In this document: positions 1-11,776 of the stretch, piece by piece | How the letters are laid out: each line of letters opens with the position of its first letter | How positions within the stretch are numbered: position 1 is the stretch's first letter | Source: Epiperipatus broadwayi | Taxonomy: Eukaryota > Onychophora > Udeonychophora > Euonychophora > Peripatidae | Direction of reading: 5' to 3' | DNA: 64,000 nucleotides | NCBI GenBank assembly: GCA_028023455.1 | Contig: JAQFVV010006203.1 | Coordinates: forward strand, 6,418,821 to 6,482,820 | The notes under the pieces: generated by a model | Databases searched by the model: none | Seen by the model: only the letters and a program-made list of their open reading frames with translations | What the model was told of the DNA's origin: nothing | Made by a program: the position numbers and the translations under genes

Positions 1-42
1 CCAACTGATGATTGCTGGTTTAGCATGAAATACATATATTGG
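1..42 (+). ncRNA. Hammerhead ribozyme motif, family A copy A1
   Basis: Read 5' to 3': CCAA, core CTGATGA, stem-loop II (TGCT/AGCA around GGTTT), GAAA, stem III ATACATAT, then TTGG closing stem I. The invariant core is intact. The outer part of stem I is cut off by the window edge. Stem III is not fully self-complementary here (central CA). Confidence 0.6.
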
Positions 43-463
43 TGATTATTCATCTTTTCAGCATATATGTGTTCGAGGGTATCAGTGTTATGAGATAGTG
101 TGGAGAGTGGGTCATGTGAAAGTCTGTGCTCATATACCCTATATATTACATATATAGACACAGGTATATATAAACCCGTGTGTTTCAGCTATTACATAAG
201 TAGAGAGGTCTTCCCATCCCTTCTATGTGTATTGAATGGATTATGTCCTGTACATGAGGGATCAAATTGATCTGGGGTCAACATGGGTGTGACAAGAATC
301 TCTGCCTCAGGGTGCCCTTTGAGTATTCCATCATCAGATTTTCAATTGGATAGACGGTTGAAGAGTTTGAGTGTGGAGTAGATTGAGACCTGTCCATTAA
401 AGTATGAGGTTTGGCTATCTTAATATATATCTGAGCACTTATAGCATATATGTGTAGAGATGG

Positions 464-520
464 TAATCTGAATCAACTGATGATTGCTGGTTTAGCATGA
501 AATACGTATATTGATGATTA
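464..520 (+). ncRNA. Hammerhead ribozyme motif, family A copy A2
   Basis: Core CTGATGA at 477-483 and GAAA at 499-502; stem II TGCT/AGCA; stem III is the palindrome ATACGTAT with no loop, as in minimal hammerheads thought to work as dimers; predicted cleavage follows the A of AUA at 510. Inner stem I is TCAA/TTGA, whereas copies A1, A3 and A4 have CCAA/TTGG: one base pair changed on both sides. Outer helix is TAATC (464-468) with GATTA (516-520). The first pair of stem II is T-T. Confidence 0.7.
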
Positions 521-645
521 TTTATCTTTTCAGCATATATGTGTTCGAGGGTATCAGTGTTATGAGATAGTGTGGAGAGTGGTGGGGGCATGTAAAAGTT
601 TGTGCTCATATACCCTATATATTAATTGAATTTAAAAAAAAATTT

Positions 646-1380
646 TATTGTCATTATTTTATGTAAAAAAGAAAAAAGTAATTGTGAGTTTAACACAGAT
701 AAGTTTATTGAATTGTTCATCATATAAAATAATTATATTAAAATTAGTTACCTTATTATAGAAATAATTCATAATTTAGTGAAATAAATGATAAGAATTT
801 ATTTGGTCAATAGATAACACATGATGCCATATCTATTTTTTGTGATTGCATAAAGACAATTTGCAATATGCATATTAATCACAGCAAGAGAGTTGGCAGT
901 AGCAGCAATAACTGATAATAATGTAAAAAAAAAAGTATTTGAATATGTTCCCAATTATTGTAATTTTTGAAATAATAAGTTATATATATTTTTAATACAA
1001 TTTTTAATTAAATAAAATTTGACAGACATAGGGCCCAATTTGGTGTAATCCGCTCATATTCAGCTAAGCATATAAAATAAAAAAAAACTTTATAAAAGAT
1101 TTTCCTAATATGGTTATCTTATATTTATAATTATTTTAACTTATATTTTTTCAATATAGATTATTTTATTTTCAATAACTTGAATATCTCATAATTATAT
1201 ATTTTTCCAATTTAAAAATTAATAAATTAAAAAAATTGTTTTAAACTTTCTCTATGCCTTCAACTACAGAATTTATTAGAAAATGTTTTTATTATTAAAT
1301 TTATTTTAATAGAAATTCAATAATATTTTTTTATTGTTTATGTTTATTTTACAATTATTATCATTAAATATATTGTATTG
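646..1380. other. AT-rich spacer without recognisable feature
   Basis: Homopolymer-rich A/T sequence with stops in all frames. I see no exon, RNA gene or transposon end in it. Confidence 0.6.
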
Positions 1381-2994
1381 AGGTACATTGTTATCTAACT
1401 AATATTTTATAAATCTGGTTTTTTTTTAAAAAAATAAAAATTGAAAGAATAAATTTAAAACTAAAGAGTAGGTTGGGGGGGGGGGGGTTATTATTAAAGA
1501 AAAATAAATAATAAATGCTTTAAAAGAGGATAAGATTTTTTTTATTTAAAAAAAGAAAAAAAATCTTATAAAACAAAAATGATTTAATATTATTTTGATT
1601 AATTTGTAATAAAAAATAATAAAGAAAATTCATTTTGTTTTAAAATAAAACAATTAAATGTGTGTGCGTGTGTGTGAAAGTTTTAAAGAAAAAAAAATAG
1701 AAGCCCAATCAAAATGAAGCAAAGGACAGTTATTTCATGAGATAATAGACGCTGTAGTTAATAAAAAATTTCCATTGTTTAAACAGTTTAAATATCTCAA
1801 CATTTATTATTATGGAATTATTGTCATTATTTTTACATTTTTAAAAATATTTCTTGAAGCTATAGATATAACAATTATATAAATTGTTATGTCTCCCGAT
1901 ACAATGTGCTGTTAAATCATCACATTGTACAGTCAACTGGAGCTTTCTTAATTCGGAGGGAACCATGTTCGAATAAAGCAAGTAAAATAGCGGAGTGTGT
2001 GTATGCTGGAAAACCCATGAAAGTTTATATAAGATCACAGATCCAAAGGAGATTTGTTGGAAGTTAGCGCTAACCGGTCATAAGTAATTTTAAAGAAACT
2101 ACATTGTACTGTGTACATCATTTCCAAAGTCATAAATCCTAGGTAACTTTTGTTTTAATATGCTTTCATTCTTGATTTCCTTTAAAGATAAACAATAAAC
2201 TGTGCTAAATAAAACTTTAGACTTTTTAAAATAATATTTAAAAAATGCAAACAATATCGGCTTCTATGTTTAACTATATTTAAAGACATTGTGTGTACGA
2301 ATGTGTGAATTTTAAGTTAATGCATTGTGTATATTTTATTTATAATAATAATGTATTAAAAAAAACATTTATCTAAAATGAACAGAATGTGCGTGTTTAA
2401 ATTATAAAACAAAATGATTGTTTTTTTTTAAAAAAAGAAATATTTAAATTGTCTTTTAAAATATTTATGTTTATGTTTTAACAAAGTAATATTTTAATAA
2501 AATGGAAAGGGAAAAATTTAATCATTAAATAAGAAATTTAAAAGTAAAAGGATAGGGAAATCATAATTTTAAAAGTAAGGATTTGTTGTATAAAAACGTA
2601 AATTGTTTTCTCATTCAATACATTGATATTTTTTTTAAAATAGAAGTATTATCTAGGGCGGAGTTGTTATTCTCTTAAAAGGTTTTAAAATCCATTGAGC
2701 TAGCTGGACCTCAGGTACTAGATAGGCTGATCAAGTAGATACATTAATTACAATGTAATTAGCTGGCGCCCAAAGGTTTTTTCTTTAAAACAAATAAAGT
2801 GTTTATTTGATTAGTATTTATCTAGTAGCCAAGGGTTTATATTATTGGTAGATTGCTGCTAATAATATTTTACACTCCACCTGAGGACCAAGCATCTTCA
2901 AAGAGTAAATGATAAGAAGGAAGGTAAAGTTATAAAATTATTATCTGTAGTATTTAATATTATTATTTAAGTTAGGTGGAGAAGGTGGGCGGTT
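1381..2994. repeat. Large direct duplication, copy 1
   Basis: About 1.6 kb that recurs at 3830-5481 with scattered substitutions and small indels. With the unique 2995-3829 stretch it looks like a partial tandem duplication of a roughly 2.45-kb unit. It has a GC-poor body with a short richer patch (about 1.89-2.09 kb) and a TGGCGCCC motif at 2764-2771. Short ORFs in it are not conserved between the two copies, which argues against coding. Function unknown. Confidence 0.85.
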
Positions 2995-3330
2995 CATTTG
3001 GCGCACCAACATGGCCCGAGACTAGATGTTTCAAGTGGTAGAACCAACGTGAGTTGTAGTTGGATGGTCATTTGGTGCATTAACATAGGACCAACGTAAG
3101 TTGTAGTTGGACATTTATTTGGCACTTTGGTAGGACCGATGTAAGTTGTAGTTGGACGGTTATTTGGTGCATTGACGGGACCTGAAAATAGTCGTTGCAA
3201 ATGGTAGAACCAATATAAGTTGTAGTTTGATATTCATTTAGCGCATCGACGTGGCCTGAAATTGGTTGTTTCAAATCGTAGGAACAACTTAAGCTGTAGT
3301 TAGACATTTTCTAAATGGTGTGGTCAAAGT
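2995..3330. repeat. Minisatellite with about 70-80-bp degenerate units
   Basis: Four to five imperfect units, each built around GTAGTTGGAC, CATTTGGTGCATTGAC, a GGCCTGAAA block and GTAGAACCAACGTAAGTT. Some units lack the middle block. The two minus-strand ORFs here are only the repeat read in two frames. It lies in the unique part of the 2.45-kb duplication unit and is present once. Confidence 0.8.
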
Positions 3331-3829
3331 TGGCCATTAATAATATAGGTGATAATTAGTGAAAGAGAGGTTAGAAAACGTGATAGTAGTGTATTTGTTT
3401 TTTTTTCCCGAACCGGTCAGATTAGCGTAACTATTAAAGGTGATTTTTGTATAACATTATATAATGTGAAAGCATAATTCTTAAGACAGAAAGAAAAATA
3501 AGGGGACACTCCAGATGAATGAGGATAGACAAACGTGAGGCGTAAAGGTAAAACTAGGAGAGTTAAGATTGGTTGTACATACGTTTTGAAATGGAAAGTG
3601 TTGTTTTTTTTTTATTTACATAATGTTAGATAGATCAGCGATAAAATGGAGAAAGAGCCTCCTGATCAATCTTAATAAAAATATAATGGGATGGAAATTA
3701 TAATAAATAATTATAGGTAAACGAATTTTAGTTAAATGAAGCCATATAATACTTATAAATTTAAATTTTGGAAACTAAAATGCTCAGAATGATATTTTAG
3801 TTTCAGAGGAGGGATGGAGATAATGTACC
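3331..3829. other. Unique spacer between the two duplication copies
   Basis: AT-rich, no exon or mobile-element end recognised. It joins the minisatellite to the second duplication copy, whose left boundary is the shared AGGTACATTG. Confidence 0.5.
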
Positions 3830-5481
3830 TAGGTACATTGTTATCTAACTAATATTTTATAAATCTGGTTTTTTTTAAAAAAATAAAAGTTGAAAGAATA
3901 AATTTAAAACTAAAGAATAGGGTAGGGAGGGTTTATTATTAAAGAAAAATAAATAATAAATGCTTTAAAAGAGGATAAGATTTTTTTTATTTAAAAAAAG
4001 AAAAAAAATCTTATAAAATAAAAATGATTTAATATTATTTTGATTAATTTGTAATAAAAAATAATAAAGAAAATTCATTTTGTTTTAAAATAAAACAATT
4101 AAATGTGTGCATGTGTGTGTGAAAGTTTTAAAGAAAAAAAAATAGAAGCCCAATCAAAATGAAGCAAAGGACAATTATTTCACGAGACAATAGACACTGT
4201 AGTTAATAAAAAATTTCCATTGTTTAAACAGTTTAAATATCTCAACATTTATTATTCTGGAATTATTATCATTATTTTTACATTTTTAAAAATATTTCTT
4301 GAAGCTATAGATATAACAATTATATAAATTGTTATGTCTCCCGATACAATGCGCTGTTAAATCATCGCGTTGTACAGTCAACTGGAACTTTCTTAGTTTG
4401 GAGGGAACCATACTCGAATAAAGCAAGTAAAGTAGCGGAGTGTGTGTATGCTGGAAAATCTATGAAAGTTTATATAAGATACAGGATCCAAAGATTTGTT
4501 GGAAGTTAGCGCTAACTGGTCATAAGTAATATTGAAGAATTTACATTGTGCTATGTATGTCATTTCCAAAGTCATAAATCATAGGTAACTTTTGTTTTAA
4601 TATGCTTTCATTCTTGATTTTTTTTAAAGATAAACAATAAACTGTGCTAAATAAAACTTTAAATCTTTTTAAAATAATATTTGGAAAATACAAACAATAT
4701 CGGCTTCTATGTTTAATTATATTTAAAGACATTGTGTGTACGAATGTGTGAATTTTAAGTTAATGCATTGTGTATATTTTATTTATAATAATAATGTATT
4801 AAAAAAAACATTTATTTAAAATGAACAGAGTGTGCGTGTTTAAATTATAAAACAAAATGATTGTTTTAAAAAAAAAGGAAATATTTAAATTGTCTTTTAA
4901 AATATTTATGTTTATGTTTTAACACACACTATTATACAAAGTAATATTTTAATAAAATGGAAAAGGATAAATTTAATCATTAAATAAGAAATAATCAATT
5001 TAAAAGTAGAAGGATAGGGAAATCATAATTTTAAAAGTAAGGATTTGTTGCGTAAAGACGTAAACTGTTTTCTCATTCAGTACATTGTTATTTTTTTAAA
5101 AATAGAAGCATTATCTAGGGCGGAGTTGTTATTCTCTTAAAAAGTTGTTAAAATCCGTTGAGCTAGTTGGATCTCAGGTACTAGATAGGCTGATCAAGTA
5201 GACACGTTAATTACAATGTAATTAGCTGGCGCCCAAAGGTTTTTTCTTTAAAACAAATAAAGTGTTTGTTTGGTTAATATTTATCTAGTAGCCGAGTGTA
5301 TATATTATTGGTAGATTGCTGCTAATGATATTTTACACTCTACCTGAGGACCAAGCACCTTCAAAGAGTAAATGATAAGAAGGAAAATAGAGTAAAGTTA
5401 TGAGATTATTATTTGTAGTCATTATATTATTATTAGTAGTAATATTATTATTTAAGTTAGGTTGTGAAGGTGGGCGATTCA
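3830..5481. repeat. Large direct duplication, copy 2
   Basis: Same order and content as 1381-2994, including the TGGCGCCC motif (5227-5234). The match stops at the GTGGGCG motif near 5470-5478, after which the sequence is unrelated to the minisatellite that follows copy 1. Divergence is modest, so the duplication is not recent but still easy to align by eye. Confidence 0.85.
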
Positions 5482-6537
5482 ATATATATAACATTGACAT
5501 ATTTAAATTATTTTTTATTTAGTATATATGTATTCCTACTCTTTTATATACGCATTTGTTTTTCACACATATCTATTTATTATATATATGTATAAGTAAT
5601 TTGTTCTAGAATCATTATTGAAATTTAGGATACATTTTCTTTATATATAGAGTTTTTATTTTTCTTTCTATTTTTAATAAAATATGTTTTAATATTCACA
5701 CTAAATATATGTCCTACGTTTATTTATGTTTTCACAAGGAAACAATGTAGTACATTTGTTTTTTATTTGAAGAAGACTGCTAGGCAGTTTGAAACTCGTA
5801 GAGGGGATTAAATAAATGTTGTAAAAACATGCATAGAATTATACTGTTTTTAAAGATTGGATGTAAGCAATGCAAAATAGTGGAAGAGGTATGTTGAGCA
5901 CTTTGGGGAAATATACATCATTTTCAAGATTGACTAGTTTGGGGTATGCATAAACATGAGTTATAAACAAAGGTGATTCCAGTTAATAGTGTAATTAAAT
6001 GCAGATTCATCTTCTAATTTTGAACTCAAATAAAAATGTCCCGCTTAGTTGGCATTTATTCTTTTTGCATATTTTTCAAATTGAGCTTGTCGATATCATT
6101 TCTAGCCAGTAGAAAAAGTATTTAGTTTGATTAGAATGAGACTACTATTTAGCTGACTATTAGATCTTTGTGATTGTACAGGCAGATTGGCTTAAATTCA
6201 AAATCTTGATTTATTCAAATTAAAAGTTTGATAGCAAAAACAGAATTAGAAATGACTACTAGATGCATGACTTCCAATTTTGAATGCCAAGTCTTTTTTG
6301 GTGAATACTATAAAAGAATTTGGCAAAGATGATTAAATTGGAGTACAATCTGGAAAACATTTGATAATTCATGCTTACAATAGATGGTATTGAAGTAGAG
6401 AACTGAGAGATCCTCTTATACATTTAAATTCAGAAAAATAAATATATTTTAATAACAAATAAGTAAACAATGAAGAATTAGAATCATAGCAATGAATATT
6501 CTTTTATTTTCATTTTTGTCTGTGTGTGTTTATGCAG
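5482..6537 (+). other. AT-rich sequence upstream of the first visible TRMT112 exon (probable intron)
   Basis: The exon at 6538 starts with an AG acceptor preceded by a pyrimidine-rich stretch, so this sequence is most likely intron. I looked here, and from base 1, for the missing N-terminal TRMT112 coding part and found nothing convincing. Confidence 0.5.
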
Positions 6538-6630
6538 GTTGGACATCTGAATGATTTGCCATCAACTATTCCAGAAAACTATGAAACAGCTCAAGATTTT
6601 TTGAAGAAGACCCATCATGTTTTAATGGAG
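6538..6630 (+). CDS. TRMT112: TRMT112, internal exon (31 codons)
   Basis: TRMT112 is the small obligate partner that stabilises and activates several SAM-dependent methyltransferases acting on tRNA, 18S rRNA and release factor eRF1. This exon encodes VGHLNDLPSTIPENYETA, then QDFLKKTHHVLME, which lines up with the helical part before the C-terminal fold; the family's E-N-Y/F-E and F-L-x-x-x-H-H-x-L-L/M-E patterns are clear. The acceptor is TATGCAG, the donor GTTTGT, and both ends are phase 0. Joined to 10981 it gives the family's characteristic ...[11 protein letters not shown]. The reading frame is clean, so I take it as functional. The upstream half (about 60 residues in relatives) is outside the window or hidden. 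Confidence 0.9.
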
Positions 6631-7649
6631 GTTTGTTTTAATATAAAATTATTTTTTCACATTCTGTTGACTTTTTGTCTTATTTAAATGATAAATTTTC
6701 TTTGAAATAAAAATTGTAAAATGTATATTATTAATTGTTCATATTTTTAATTTAAATCTTTTGAAATATTTGTAAAAATGTCTTTTATACATAATAGTGT
6801 AAATTTTGTAAGTCATTTTTATAGGGAAAACATCTAATTCATAAAATGTTAGAATATGATTTTTAATATTTATAAAAGTGTATTGTTTTTTGTTTTTTTT
6901 TGCCAACTGAATTTTTTTATAATTAGAGCATTAGTATTTTAAAATGATTTGGAAAAATTTTCTTTTTGAAATAATTTTTTAAAGCAAATCAAGAGTTTTT
7001 GTGTCTTAATTGCACTTCTGGTTAATTTTATGATTCTCATCAGATTTGAAATTATTTTTCTTAAATTAAATCAAAAATATAAATCCAAAGATGATAGAAC
7101 ATTTTATCATTACAAAAATTAGCCAAAATTTTAATTTCTATTTTTTCTTGGTAATAAAATATCTTCATGTTTGGCAATGAAACAGTTTTATGTATACTTA
7201 TATTCACAATCAATATATAAGCTTAAGATAATTAAATAGTTTATTGCTTGGAAGTTCATAAGTTCAAGTACTAGGAACAACTGAAGTGAGTTGTTATCCA
7301 TGGACTTTGAGCTCCAGAATTTGTCACATACATATAACACATCTCTGTGCATTGCTTTTTGTTAATTGATTTTTTTTTTTTTTTACAGAACAGTTTAAAA
7401 ACTTTTCAATATTAAATGGAATTAGCATGTAAAAGATCATTAATCAGAACAGATTGTAATTAATTTTACATGAAAGGAAACATTTTCTTAATATAAACAA
7501 ATGTTAATAATATTTCAAATAATCAATATTGATGTCATTAATTTAAGAATTAAAATGTCATATGTGCAGGTCAACTACTATTAATTTGAAAATTTTTCAG
7601 AAAGGATAAAGTCATTCAAATATGTTGGATAAATGAAAACATTTTAAAT

Positions 7650-7795
7650 ATATGAGGTGTACCGATTTAATTCCTAGAATGTACTTTTATAAAATATACA
7701 TATGGAAATTACACTAGTGGCTACTGTCACCTTCAAAGTAGTTCCCTTGGGTATCTATACACTGATTAAAACAATATTCCCATTTTTGGAAATTA
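7650..7795 (-). pseudogene. mariner-like transposase C-terminal relic
   Basis: On the minus strand one frame reads WEYCFNQCIDTQGNYFEGD, matching the W-x-x-C-x-x-x-x-G-x-Y-F-E-G-D pattern near the C-terminus of mariner-type transposases. It stops soon after. The minus-strand 3' flank holds a short end that could be a decayed terminal repeat. No catalytic domain was found next to it, so this is a 5'-truncated fragment. Confidence 0.5.
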
Positions 7796-7810
7796 AATAT
7801 CAGTTATAAT

Positions 7811-9347
7811 AGAAAATTTGGTTGTTTTCTCATCCCTGGTGTTCGCCACAGGATGGCGTTGATGCTAATCAAAAACATATACATATAACGATTCTGGGCC
7901 GGACCTAAATGATGGATTTGATCTAAAAAGATCTGATTTCTTAGATTTGTAATAAAATATTTTACTAATTAATACTATTGTATGATGTTAGTTTTTTTCA
8001 TTTTTGTAAATGTTTATTAATCTTATCTTGTTTTTTAGTGTGTGTCTTTAAAGTTACAGGGCTTTTTCGAATTTTTTTTTTTGGACTTTATGTGTGTCCT
8101 TTTTTAAAGTTACGATATTTTTGGTCAAGAGTAAATCAATCATTTTATTAAAAAAGCAAGACGTAATTCTAAATCTATCAGAAGTAACGTAATTTATATA
8201 CTACAATTTAGAATTGATACCCGACTACTATTAGTAAGGACCGTCATTGAAAGACTCGATTGAAAAATGATACCCGACTAATTTCCGTTTTCTTTTTTTT
8301 GGGGGGGAGACAGTAATGAATCAGAAAGTGGGTTGTTTTTGTTAAGTCTGTCTATATAAAAAGGGTACCGTTGTTGAAATACTAAATTTAAAAATGATAG
8401 CCGACTAATTTGCGTTTCTTTTGACAGTAATTAATCAGAAAGTGGGTTTCTTTTTTTTTTTTTTGGTAAATCTTGTGTATATATAAAAACAAACAAACCG
8501 TAATTCAAAGACTCCATTGAAAAAATCAAACCCCGTTGAATTTGCTTTTTTTTTTTTTTTAAAGACAGTAATTAATCAGGAACTGGGTTGTTTTTGTTAG
8601 TGTGTATATATAAAAACTAATCTTATTTTGAAATAATAAATGTAACAAAAAAAAAAAAAATACCCGACTAATTTTATTTTTTGGACAAGTAATTACTAAT
8701 AATTAGATAGTGGGTTGTTTTTGTTTGTGCGTATATATATAGCAAAAGTAACTGGTCACGGATGAATTCTCGCGAAAACGGTACTTTTCGCGTGATCCTT
8801 TAAATTTTTTTCCCTTTCGCACCCTTAAAAGCAATTTCTGAGGGTTACCCCTTCATAATGGAATCTTCAGGACATTATTACTAAACTTACAACATTAAAG
8901 TAAGTTACAACACATTAAAAAAAATAGACGTCTTATTAAATTTAAAAAAACTATGACTGCTTCAAATACACACACTCTCACACGAAACTACAGAGAAAAT
9001 AGATATTCTACTATTACGAGAAAATGATGATCAAAATCGACTATTACCGCAGCCAATCAAGGCATTTCTTTCTCTTTGCTTTTAGCATAGAAAAAAGCCA
9101 TAACCAGCAGCCGTCGGGAACTCTTTCTGTGTTTTCTCATAGAAAGAAGTCTCTTTGTGTTGGCTTCTGTCGCCGTCACCGCCTCCTCCGTCCAACATAA
9201 CGTGAGGACTTTTCTGCGTTTATAACGTAGAAAAATTCCTCTTTTGTTGGGTGAAGGCCGGTGAAATGGTATATTTCTAGGAATTTACCTAGAAATAGTG
9301 ACATCTTGAGGCGAACACCAGGGGTGAGAAAACAACCGAAAATTTTT
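7811..9347. mobile_element. Element with 36-38-bp terminal inverted repeats
   Basis: Bases 7811-7846 and 9310-9347 are near-perfect inverted copies of each other, ending in TGGTGTTCGCC inward. Between them lie a minisatellite and a stretch (8.75-9.31 kb) clearly richer in G+C and CpG than the surroundings, with small hairpins such as TATTTCTAGGAA with TTACCTAGAAATA. I could not find a convincing target-site duplication, nor any transposase, so the class is open: a non-autonomous DNA transposon or a composite is likely. Confidence 0.55.
8225..8750. repeat. Minisatellite, about 105-120-bp units, five copies
   Basis: Each unit contains ATACCCGACTAATTT, a poly-T tract of varying length, CAGTAATTAATCAG with GTGGGTTGTTTTTG, and a TATATAAAAA stretch. 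Unit length varies mainly in the poly-T. It lies inside the element with inverted ends. Confidence 0.8.
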
Positions 9348-9597
9348 ATCCTTACAGCATAATATTTAATCTTGGAAATAACCAAAAATTACAGGAAACT
9401 GATTCAGATGAATAGGCAGGAGGATCTAATTGTGTAATTGATTTTTTGGTCAAAAAATCATAATTAGTGCACTGTTACTGGGTGGGTTGTTATGATGAAT
9501 GAATTCTTTATTTAAAATTAGCCTAACTGTTTCTCGATTACTCTACATTTGTTCAGCTATCAATCTCACACTTAATCAGCTGTTGGACCATATTGCA

Positions 9598-10195
9598 TCT
9601 GCTACTTTATTAATATTAGCCAAGAAGCTTTAGATTGACCTATATAAATCAGAATTTAGGTTAAAGATAAGACAGTCACTCTTATCTTTATAAAGTCTCT
9701 ATCTTGTGTTTGGGTTTTGGAGTTTCTTCTGTATTTAACACAGCATCATTGAGCTATTATAAAAATCAGTAAGGTGCATATATTAAAAGGTGTTTAATTT
9801 CATACAAGCTATGCACTTAATAAATAAATTTAAACATTACATAATTTCTATTAATTCATAATATTAACACATAAATCAAAAATTTGCGCAAATGTTAATG
9901 TATGTAAGAAAGTAATGGATGTAAAAGTGAACAGAGTAACATCTTCAATCTCTCAAACCAAGACACTTCAGATTGGCCTACATAAATCAGAATTTAGGTT
10001 AAAAATAAGATGGCCACTCTTATCTTTATAAAGTCTCTATCTTAGGGTTGCATTTGAGAGTTTCCTCTGTACTCAACATAGCATCATTGAGCTATTATAA
10101 AAATCAATAAGGTGCGTATGTTAAAAAGGTGAAATTCTTTCTCTTTAATTTCATATGATATATGCACTTAATAAATAAATTTGAACATTATATAT
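9598..10195. repeat. Repeat family D, tandem pair with 340-bp period
   Basis: The motif ATCAGAATTTAGG recurs at 9648 and 9988, followed in both by ATAAGA, CTTATCTTTATAAAGTCTC and CATTGAGCTATTATAAAAATCA. The same family occurs at 27.5-27.9 kb with a period of about 345, so the tandem arrangement belongs to the family. No ORF. A related core (CTTGTGTTT ... GAGAGTT) is part of the 40.4-40.8 kb inverted repeat. Confidence 0.75.
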
Positions 10196-10980
10196 TTTAT
10201 GTAAATCATAAGTAGAACACAAGTGTTATAAATTCTGAAAAGCATGTCTATGTGCACAATATCTCTATTCATTAATATAATTATATCATATCAGCAATAT
10301 ATATTTTGAAATTTTATATCTAGCTTAGCTTGCTGTCCACTTATTAGTTGCTAAATGAATATTTAGCATTTTGTAACTAGAGGCTAGACAAGGAAAGGAA
10401 ACTCATAAAACCCTTACCACCCAATATTTGGTTGATGTAATGAGTAATGCTTTATCTTCATTGTTCTTTTCTGTAGAATGTTGGAGAAGTATTTTTGTCC
10501 TGTGATAAGTTCTGAAAAACTATTTTATCTATTACCTATTAATCAGACATTTTAATGATATAAAGTTCATGATGTAGCTTTAATATTGAGATGCTAAGAT
10601 GAATTGAGTTAAGGAGTGGCAAATTACCACCAAGAGGGTTAAATCTTGGTCATAGTAGTCTTTTGTTAAGTTATCTAGCCTCCCCTACCCCATCTTATTT
10701 TCTTCAATAAATTTGTGAACTTACAATTTTTGAAAAGCCCCAAAAGAAAGTTGGGATTTTTTTTTGCTTAATTTTTTTTTTTAACTGCATGGAAGTCCTG
10801 GAAATATATAAGGACAATTGAGATTTGTGTTTGTAATTATTAATTTAATTATGATTTATCATTTAAATAATAAAAAATTTATATACTTTTATTTATTATT
10901 ATTATTATTTTTTTTTTTATTTTTAAATCAAATAATAAAAATGTTATTATTAATTTTTTATTATTATTAATATTTAATAG

Positions 10981-11082
10981 GTTGAAGTTATCACTGGTGA
11001 CTTGATATGTCCAGAAACAGGACGACGTTTTCCTATTAACAATGGCATCCCTAATATGTTACTTAATGAAGATGAAGTCTGA
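10981..11082 (+). CDS. TRMT112: TRMT112, terminal exon (33 codons plus stop)
   Basis: Encodes [18 protein letters not shown] then [15 protein letters not shown] and a TGA stop. This is the hallmark C-terminus of the TRMT112 family: C-P-E-T/S-G-R-x-F-P-I, G-I-P-N-M-L-L and an acidic tail. The acceptor is TTTAATAG and the phase is 0, matching 6630. The two exons give 64 residues, about half of the usual 120-125. No lesion is visible. Confidence 0.95.
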   Translation, partial: VEVITGDLICPETGRRFPINNGIPNMLLNEDEV

Positions 11083-11305
11083 TAGTTTTGTATTTGAAAA
11101 TATTTTTTCCAAATGTCAATAGATAGTGGTATATTTTGTAAACATCATGGAGAAAATTGTTTCTATGTTTATACTGTATAAACTAATTTGCAGTTGAAAT
11201 TTTTCAACATTTGTTTTATTTTTATACATATTATTTTATTATTATGTAATTAAGTTGACAAGCCTTTTCTGTACATATTAAATTATTTTATGAATAGTTC
11301 ATTGA
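11083..11305 (+). other. Probable TRMT112 3' UTR and poly(A) region
   Basis: After the TGA the best poly(A) signal is ATTAAA at 11277-11282, with TGTA just upstream (11270-11273) and T-rich sequence downstream, so cleavage near 11300 is likely. Further AT-rich hexamers downstream are possible alternatives. Confidence 0.5.
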
Positions 11306-11776
11306 TTTATTTATTTATTTTATACAGAGTGATCTTTAAAATATGTCTGTATAGATACATTTCTTGAACAATTTTGGAATTATCGATTCTGCTTCTCCTA
11401 AAATCGCTAAGTTAATACAGTAATAAGTATATTTTGGACTTTTCGTGTAATTTCATAAAGCGTTTTCCGCCATTTTCTTGCAAATAATTATAACTAAACA
11501 TATATTAATACAGTAAATCTATTTTGTTACTATAGATTGAACTTTGATAATATTGTCACCTTTGGTTTTTCTCTCTTTTTGGATTTCACCATATTTAAAA
11601 TTTTTATATTAATAATACATCTTATTCTCTCATTACACATTTTTTATGTTTTTAAATGACTAGATAACTGAAAAAACAATGAAATGTTTTAATATTTATT
11701 AGAAATGTATTTACAATACGTATATCATATTAAACTCTTATTTATATATTAGTAAAACATCTTTAAAACTTTGTTG

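Larger units (their letters stand above)
1..645 (+). repeat. Repeat family A, two partial copies in direct tandem
   Basis: Bases 1-210 and 473-640 are near-identical; 211-472 hold the rest of the unit, so this reads as about 1.3 tandem units of a roughly 470-bp repeat. Related copies lie at 30.1-30.5, 38.6-39.65 and 54.2-54.7 kb. The unit contains a hammerhead ribozyme motif and, near its 3' end, a hairpin formed by ACACAGG and CCTGTGT just before a TTTCAG tail. No ORF of note. I infer a short retroelement or a Penelope-type terminal repeat, since the 54-kb copy has clean target duplications and the 30-kb copies carry TTA tails. Confidence 0.8.
6631..10980 (+). other. TRMT112 last intron, 4.35 kb, filled with repeats
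   Basis: Bounded by GTTTGT and a TTTAATAG acceptor. It holds a mariner-like relic (about 7.65-7.8 kb), an element with 36-38-bp inverted ends and an internal minisatellite (7.81-9.35 kb) and a tandem pair of family D repeats (9.6-10.2 kb). The last 130 bases are nearly pure A/T with many ATT runs, in place of a clear polypyrimidine tract. Confidence 0.85.

Noticed and set aside
2764-5234. TGGCGCCC motifs as LTR-retrotransposon primer-binding sites
   Set aside because: The motif is inside both copies of the duplication at the same place; a primer-binding site would follow only the 5' LTR, and no TG...CA ends or pol sequence are present.
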